From Boesenbergia rotunda (Eukaryota; Streptophyta; Magnoliopsida; Zingiberales; Zingiberaceae): a stretch of 64,000 bases of DNA. The stretch covers positions 1-64,000 of the forward strand of contig JAGFNQ010000289.1 of NCBI GenBank assembly GCA_024364735.1. The letters run 5' to 3'. The notes below the pieces were generated by a model, which worked only from the letters and a program-made list of their open reading frames with translations, was not told where the DNA came from and did not search any database. Shown piece by piece: positions 58,273 through 64,000 of the stretch (position 1 is the stretch's first letter; every line of letters starts with the position of its first letter). A program made the position numbers and the translations under genes.

Positions 58273-60456
58273 ATGTTTTCAAATGCTTATTCATCTCCTC
58301 ACCAGCAGCCGTGTCAACAATTTCAGCAGCCCTATTCAGATTTGCAGCAATACCAAACTTTCAATCAGCCACCACAGCAGTTTCAACCACAATTTCAAAT
58401 TTTCAGCAAGGGTGCAATCCAAATTTTCAACAAAATTTTCAACCATTTCAGCAGTCTCAACAAAATTTTCAGCAACCATTTAATCAGCCACCAATTCAAC
58501 TGTTTCAGCAGAATTTCCCGAATTTCCAACAACCACTTAATTATGGTCAGCAAGGTTTTTATCAAGGCCAGCAAGTATTTCAACCCTCACAGCAAGGTTT
58601 TCATTATTCACAGTTTTCAAATCAAGATTTCCAGTTTCAAGGTCAGAATTGTCAGCAGGACACTCAGAATTTTCAACCTCAAGTATTTCAGCAATTCAAT
58701 CAACAATTTCAGCCCCAACTTCAGAATTTTCAGAACAATAATTTCCAGGAACATCATCCTTGCTATCAACCCAATTTTCAGTAGTTTAATCAGCCCATTG
58801 ACCATTTGAGCAGCCCCAACAACTCCAATTTCAGAACTCACAGCCTACTCTTGATTTTCAACAAACTTATGTTACATTTCAAGACCAACAGGAGTTTCAC
58901 ACCAATCAAGAGGCTTTGAGAATTTTAATGAGAATGAGGCTCAAAAACAAAGGATAGAAGAGATGTTTCAACAAATCATACAACAAGAACAAAGTTTTCA
59001 ACAACAAAAGCAACAAAGGCTTCAAAACATTGGAAGACAAATTGAACAATTAGTTCATCAAATGGAACAAAGGCAAGCCCAAGGATCAGGACAATTATCT
59101 TCTCAGGCCACTTTTAATTCTGAGGGGCATGGAGAGGATCCTCCTAACATTTCAGATGAAGTTGTTGAGGCAGAGTTTATCGCTGATGATGTTTCACTTG
59201 ACATAGTAGGAGGAGATTTTAGCTCAGATAAGGTTGAAGATGCAATAGAGACAGAGGCATTGGAGGAGATGGATGGAAAAGCTTGTGACAACCTTGGACT
59301 TGATTCTAAAGCACTACAGGACCCTTCTTATTTTTTATTTTGTGATGATATTGTAAATGTTGGTCCTAATTTTCCTAATATGGCTGTTGCAGATGAATTC
59401 ACAGGTGTAGGGGATTGCACAGAGCCCCAGGAACCACCATTGACTGATACATTAGAAAATTCAGAGGATCAGCATGGAAGTGTAGGGACTTGCATTGTGG
59501 AAGCAAGAACCCAAGAATCACCTGTTTCAGTTGAGTGTCCACCAGAACCTGAACCTGAAGAGGAGAGTGCACATTACCAGGAGGAGCCAATAATTACATC
59601 TACTCTTATAGAACCTTCAGGTATTCTTCAGCACGATAAGGTAAGTATTCCTCCTATTTCTTTTGAAAATTGCATAGAGGTACCCAATGTTGATTTTATT
59701 ATTTGTGATACACTTATGGATACATCTTTTATAGAATTTGATTGTGAAAAATTCATTGAGGTACCTAGTGTTGAATTTGTGGAATGTGAAGCATGTTGTG
59801 ATACATCTAATGTAAATGCTGATTGTGAATAATTCTTAGAGGTGCCTAAAATTGATGTTAGTTGTTGTGATGAATTTATTGATACATCTGCTGTAGAAAT
59901 TGTTTGTAAAAAACCTGTAAAGGCACCTTAAATTGATTTTGTTCATTGTGGTGAATATTTGGACACACCTAGTGTTGAGATTGCTTGTTGTGATGATATT
60001 CTTGATACATCCTTTGTGGAAAATAATTGTGAAAATCGCATAGAGGTACCTAATGTTGATTTAATTAGTTGTGATGCATGTCTTGCTATATCTTATTTAG
60101 AAATTGATTGTGAAAATTCCATTGAGGTACCTAGTGTTGATGTTATTTGTTCTGATAAATTACTGGACACATATTATGCAGATATTGACGGTGAAAAACT
60201 AATAGAGGTACCTAAGATAGATTTCATTGGATATGATGCATACTGCGATTCTTTTTATATAGAGATTGATGATATTACACTTCTTTCTTACCCTGCACGC
60301 TTGAGAGAGGTATTACATGGTTTTGCAGGGTCCCGAAGACTTCTAGAGTGGGTGCTCCATCTGAACAGACTCCAACCTCCTGGAAGGACTTTCAAAAAGC
60401 AACAAGAGGGAGGAGTTGCTTCTATTTTGACTAGTAGCACTTCACCTCTTAAGTGA
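58273..60456 (+). pseudogene. Q-rich / 27-residue-repeat ORF of unit D
   Basis: Starts MFSNAYSSPHQQPCQQF after an acceptor-like TTTGTAACAG. It lacks the helical start of the array ORFs. The Q/F/N-rich domain continues in another frame from about 58390 to 58784, returning to the first frame by 58963. The Gln-rich helix and the acidic linker with VGDCTEPQE follow. The words DDVSLDIVGGDFSSD are close to DRVSLGIHGGYFSSD in element C (near 48390), which links this ORF to the linker after the protease. Then come about seven and a half 27-residue repeats (59677-60285) and LREVLHGFAGSRRL with EWVLHLNRLQPP. Stops at 59832 and near 59928, the two frameshifts and a stop at 60456 make it a pseudogene. 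Confidence 0.78.
59641..60328 (+). other. Candidate intron in unit D
   Basis: AAG|GTAAGTAT and GTTTTGCAG|G at places equivalent to those in units 1 and 2; 688 nt because this copy has about half a repeat more. Confidence 0.3.
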
Positions 60457-60797
60457 GTTCTGAACCTTAATCGTCTCCGACCACCGGAAGATGCTTGTGC
60501 AAAATTAATAAGGGAGAAATCTGTGCACTACGAGGTTGACCATTTCAGGATAATTCTCCCAAGATGGATGCTACGTGCCCTTTATCCTATTTGAAGGGGA
60601 GTTATTTCTTCTTACCCTCTTATTTCATTGTGAATATCATTTTCATGTTAACAAGTAGTAATCTTTCTTTTGAAATGAGTTCTTGTTAATAAATGTTTGC
60701 GTAGAGTAGAATGCTTAAAAGTCATTGTAGATATCATGTTCGTCATTTGGCATCTTATTTCTTGCATGACTAGGAATAAATGTATCCATCTAGATTT
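60457..60797 (+). mobile_element. Truncated 3' region of unit D
   Basis: Holds the next W-L-L-R-L-like words and about 300 bp matching the first part of the other 3' regions. It stops near TCCATCTAGATTTTT, about 2 kb short of a PPT, and passes directly into LTR E. The joint lies in a short T/A run, as in an illegitimate or microhomology-based deletion. Confidence 0.7.
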
Positions 60798-63198
60798 TTA
60801 TAACCATCATTTTGTTGATTATTTTCGACTCTAAAATCCATGTTTGATCCACATTTTATATGCTTAAGATTGCAATTTTATTAGGTTTCATGTATTTTCC
60901 CTATTTTGGCTTTTAATTCTAATTTTTGTATATTTGGAATATTTTTGGCACTAAATATGAATATCATTTTGTAGGTTTCAATTGATCATGGACCTAGATC
61001 AAATTGGGTCAGACTTTAGTCAGGATTGGATCCAGATCAAAAGGATCAAGCATCGGATTAATAGGAGCTGTCCATTCCAGAGAACGGCTAGATCTGAGCC
61101 ATCGGTCAACTTTTGGTCGATCCGAATCCAAGATAGAATCAATCATGGCCATAGATCAAGATCTGAAAATTTCAACCAGATTGGAAGAGATCTGACCGTT
61201 GGATCAAGCTCAAGATGTTCTAGACCATCCATTCAAGAAAAGGGAAGATCTGGACCATTCGCCACTGATCTGGTTAATCCGAGCTGGGGATAGGTAGATC
61301 AGCACCATTGATTGAGATCTGTGGAGTTTGGTTCAGATCTGAAGAGATCCGACCGTTGGATGAAGTCAGATTGATCTCAGCCGTCCGTTGCTAAGTATTC
61401 AAGTTCTTCTTCTCCCAAAGCTGGCTGAACCAAGGCTGAGTTGAGTTGACTGGACCGAACCTAGGCTGGACCGAACCACCTTCTGAACTGTTGGGCTGAA
61501 GAACTAAACCCAAGCCAAGCTCAAGCGCAAGCTGAACTCAAGTGCTTGGCTGAACCAAAGAACTGAACCCTGGGCTGAATCTTGACTGAACCGGATTGCT
61601 GGACTGAACTCGAGTTGATTGAATCGAACCGCTGGGCTTGAATGACTGGACCGAATCTAAGGTTGGACTGAACCCACGCGCGGAAGGATGGGAAGAGAAC
61701 AAAAGGGATCATCACCGCGCGACCTAGGGTATCGACTCCACACACAGGCTCGCGGCGATTCTTCTTCTCCTCCATCTTCATCGTCGCCGCAACTAGGGTT
61801 AGGGGTTCCAACCCTAGTCGGCCAGAGCTTCGATCAACCGAGTTTGAGGGGTTCCCGACTCCTTCATCCACCTTCGCCGGCCGGAGATTGAATCGATCAG
61901 TTTGAGGGGTTCCCGACTCGATCCGATCAACTCCATCCGCTTTCCACTTCATCGCCGCCGACCGACAGCTTTCTCTCGAGTTTGAAGGGTTCCCGACTCG
62001 ATCAAAGCTTCCATCCACTCTCCTCCATCTAGACGCCAAACACAGCTAGGGTTAGGGGTTCCAACCCTAGTCATCCTCAACGCCGCTGGTCGCACGAGCT
62101 AGGGTTCAGGGGTTCCGAACCCTAGCCGAACGCAGCATCGCAGCTTTTCCTTCAGCAATTTCTTCTGTCACAGTTTCTTCACAGTTTTAATCCCCACAGT
62201 TTCTTTTTGCATAGCTTTCCTTTACAGCAGTTTGTTTCTTTACAGCAATCCTTCATCTCAAGTTCATCCAGCAGCTTCTTCACAGTTCTTCCATTCCCAG
62301 CAGTAGCAATTCCTCAATTCCGGCAGTAGTTTTTCACAGCTTATTTCGTTCATAGCATCTTCTTTTCAGCACCTTCCAGCTTCACCTTCTGTCCAGAATG
62401 CCTTATCAGCAATTCAGTTTTTTTCTTCACAGGGCCAAGGCCGAGTAGCAGTTCTTCTTGCATTTCCAGCAATTTGAATTCTTCTTCACAGCTTTGCCTT
62501 CCAGCAGCTCCTTCAGCAAATTCTATTCCACATCAATTGGTTATTAAGTGTTTGTATTCACGTATTGATTGTGTTGATATTTGAGTTGTTTTGAGTTAAT
62601 TGATGAGAGTTTATGATTGATAGTTAAATGTTTGTATTAGATGGATCTTCTCCTATTCAAATTGCACTTGCTTGAATCAATTTCAATCATGCATATGAGG
62701 TGTTTGGTCAAATTCCTGTTAGAACAATTTCTTTCAATTGTGATGTTCCTAGTTGCTTAACTCATGTTTTGTGTTGCTCTTCCTATTGTTTTAGGTTTTA
62801 CGTCTTCAATTACATGCAATTAAGCTAGGTTGGGTTAGAATTCTTTAATGCTGTAAGTTTTGTTCCATGTTTAGTGTTGTCAATGCTTAATTTCAAGTTG
62901 TTCTTTTCTTTACCACAATTGTAGTCAGGCTAAATTAGATTTCATTACCTACACTGTCTTTCCTTAATTAGGCTAGACTTCATACCTGCTTTGTCATTTC
63001 TTTTCGTAGTATTAACATTCAAACCCAAAACCCAGTTCATATCCAAAACCCAAAAGCAATAAAATACGATCCTGAGAATTATCATGTACCAACTACATTC
63101 GTTGGGAGACGACTCGAGTTACTCTATGCTACATTAGTGTAGAGGAGTTCGATAATTAAATTGTATTTGAAACCGTGACACGACTGAAGCAGTTATCA
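60798..63198 (+). repeat. LTR of gypsy-like unit E
   Basis: About 2.4 kb. The first bases read TTATAACCATC instead of TGATAACCATC, so the terminal TG is lost or damaged. The end is TTATCA before a perfect PBS. It contains three perfect-arm hairpins CTAGGGTT / AACCCTAG (61793-61817, 62046-62070, 62099-62125). The antisense ORF at 61521-62039 is a by-product of this GC-rich part. Confidence 0.8.
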
Positions 63199-63202
63199 AA
63201 TT

Positions 63203-63220
63203 TGGCGCCGTTGCCGGGGA
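63203..63220 (+). other. Primer-binding site of unit E, tRNA-Asp type
   Basis: TGGCGCCGTTGCCGGGGA, 4 bp after the LTR. Identical to the array and C sites. Confidence 0.9.
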
Positions 63221-63330
63221 ATGTAGTGGTGCTTGATAATTATATCTTTTGATTCTATTCTTGATTGCTTTATCTTTTGTATACGGTTGCTGTCATTTTG
63301 TTTGCTTTGTGATAGGACTGCCAGTTCAAA

Positions 63331-64000
63331 ATGTTTTCATCTACTTATCAGCAGCCGTGTCAACAATTTCAACAGCAGAACCAATATTTTCAGCAGTCCC
63401 AATCAAATTTTCAACAACCAAGTTATCAATTTCAGCAAGGGCAACCACAATGTCAGCCTTTTCAACAATTTCAGCAGCCCTATTCAGATTTGCAGCAGTA
63501 CCAAAGTTTCAATCAGCCACCACAGCAGTTTCAACCACAATTTCAGAATTTTCAGCAAGGGTACAATCCCAGTTTTCAACAAAATTTTCAACCATTTCAC
63601 CAGCCTCAATTCAGCAATTCAATCAACAATTTCAGCCCCAACTTCAGAATTTTCAGAATAATAATTTCCAGCAACATCATCCTTGCTATCAACCCAATTT
63701 TCAACAGTTTAATCAACCCATTCAACCATCTGAGCAACCCCAACTATTTGATTTTCAGAATTCACAGCCTACTCATGGTCTTCAGCAACCTTTTGCTACA
63801 TTTCAAGACCAACAGGAGATCTACACCAGGCTTCAAGACATTAGAAGACGCCTTGAACAATTGGTTGATCAAATGAATCATACAGAAGCCGAAAGATCAG
63901 GACAATTATATCCTCAGGCTACTCAGGATTTTAAGGGGTATGACTGTGAACTAACTTGGAGGTTGGTGGAAGAAGAAGAAGAAGTCATCAAAATCAGGAA
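63331..64000 (+). pseudogene. Q-rich ORF of unit E (5' part, runs off right edge)
   Basis: Starts MFSSTYQQPCQQFQQQ after the acceptor-like TTTGTGATAG. The Q/F/N-rich domain is in frame to about 63610. The same kind of protein then continues in a second frame (PQLQNFQNNNFQ, then a Gln-rich helix with RRLEQLVDQMN) to the window end. The shift coincides with a missing block compared with unit D (about 58455-58690 there), so a deletion probably caused it. The 27-residue repeats, if present, lie beyond 64000. Confidence 0.72.

Noticed and set aside
61521..62039. 172-codon minus-strand ORF in LTR E
   Set aside because: GC-rich LTR sequence with repeated hairpins. The equivalent region of LTR D does not keep the frame.
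61780..62130. Telomere-like AGGGTT words as interstitial telomere repeats
   Set aside because: There is no tandem TTTAGGG run. The words belong to separate hairpin modules in the LTR.

Overview
This window is plant nuclear repeat DNA. The evidence is stacked LTR retrotransposons whose primer-binding sites (PBS) match plant initiator-Met tRNA (Ty1/copia elements) or tRNA-Asp (Ty3/gypsy, Athila/Tat-type elements). Polypurine tracts (PPT) and pol domain order are also typical of plants. I see no host protein-coding gene, rRNA, tRNA gene, bacterial operon or CRISPR array. The species cannot be named from the sequence. AT-rich, heavily nested repeats fit a pericentromeric or gene-poor region of a large flowering-plant genome.

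Left third (1-20980) is a set of nested Ty1/copia elements. From outside in: fragment H3 (minus, 20033-20980) is interrupted by H2 (minus; 5' LTR 18413-20027, gag-PR-INT 17123 down to 14841). H2 is interrupted by H (minus; 5' LTR 12613-14840, leader, gag-PR 8593 down to 7774). H is interrupted by a relative, N, whose 5' LTR is 820-3052 and whose leader runs off the left edge. A solo LTR (8824-11044, target-site duplication (TSD) ATTAT) sits in the H leader. The missing half of H (integrase-RT-RNase H, 3053-5525) now lies inverted. The 5-bp duplication ATACT at 3053-3057 and 7769-7773 shows that it once joined the gag half. The simplest history is insertion of N into H in antisense, then an inversion by recombination between oppositely oriented LTRs, leaving a chimeric LTR at 5540-7768.

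The middle (21585-42247) has a TGTAAC-type LTR fragment, then a tandem LTR-internal-LTR-internal-LTR array of a non-autonomous gypsy-like element: LTRs at 23241, 30964 and 38840; ORFs at 26057-28174 and 33874-36216. The array ends in a copia LTR fragment. The ORFs lack zinc knuckle, protease, RT and integrase. They carry a coiled-coil-like start, a Gln/Phe/Asn/Pro-rich domain, an acidic domain of seven 27-residue repeats, and a tail with three W-L-L-R-L-P-P motifs.

The right third (42248-64000) has an 82-83 bp tandem repeat and a decayed autonomous Athila-like element C (LTR 43700-45389; gag, protease, RT/RNase H, integrase to 53370). A solo LTR (50743-52579, TSD GACGA) interrupts its integrase. 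A truncated LTR with a 25-26 bp minisatellite (55384-55959) follows, then two more LTR-internal units (D at 55960, E at 60798) encoding the same kind of Q-rich/27-residue-repeat ORF. C appears to be the autonomous relative: the other ORFs look like its gag tail and its protease-RT linker joined to a repeat module that C itself lacks. That module, the nearby candidate splice sites, the triplicated PPT-like motif and several families of short hairpins in the non-coding parts are the least explained things here.
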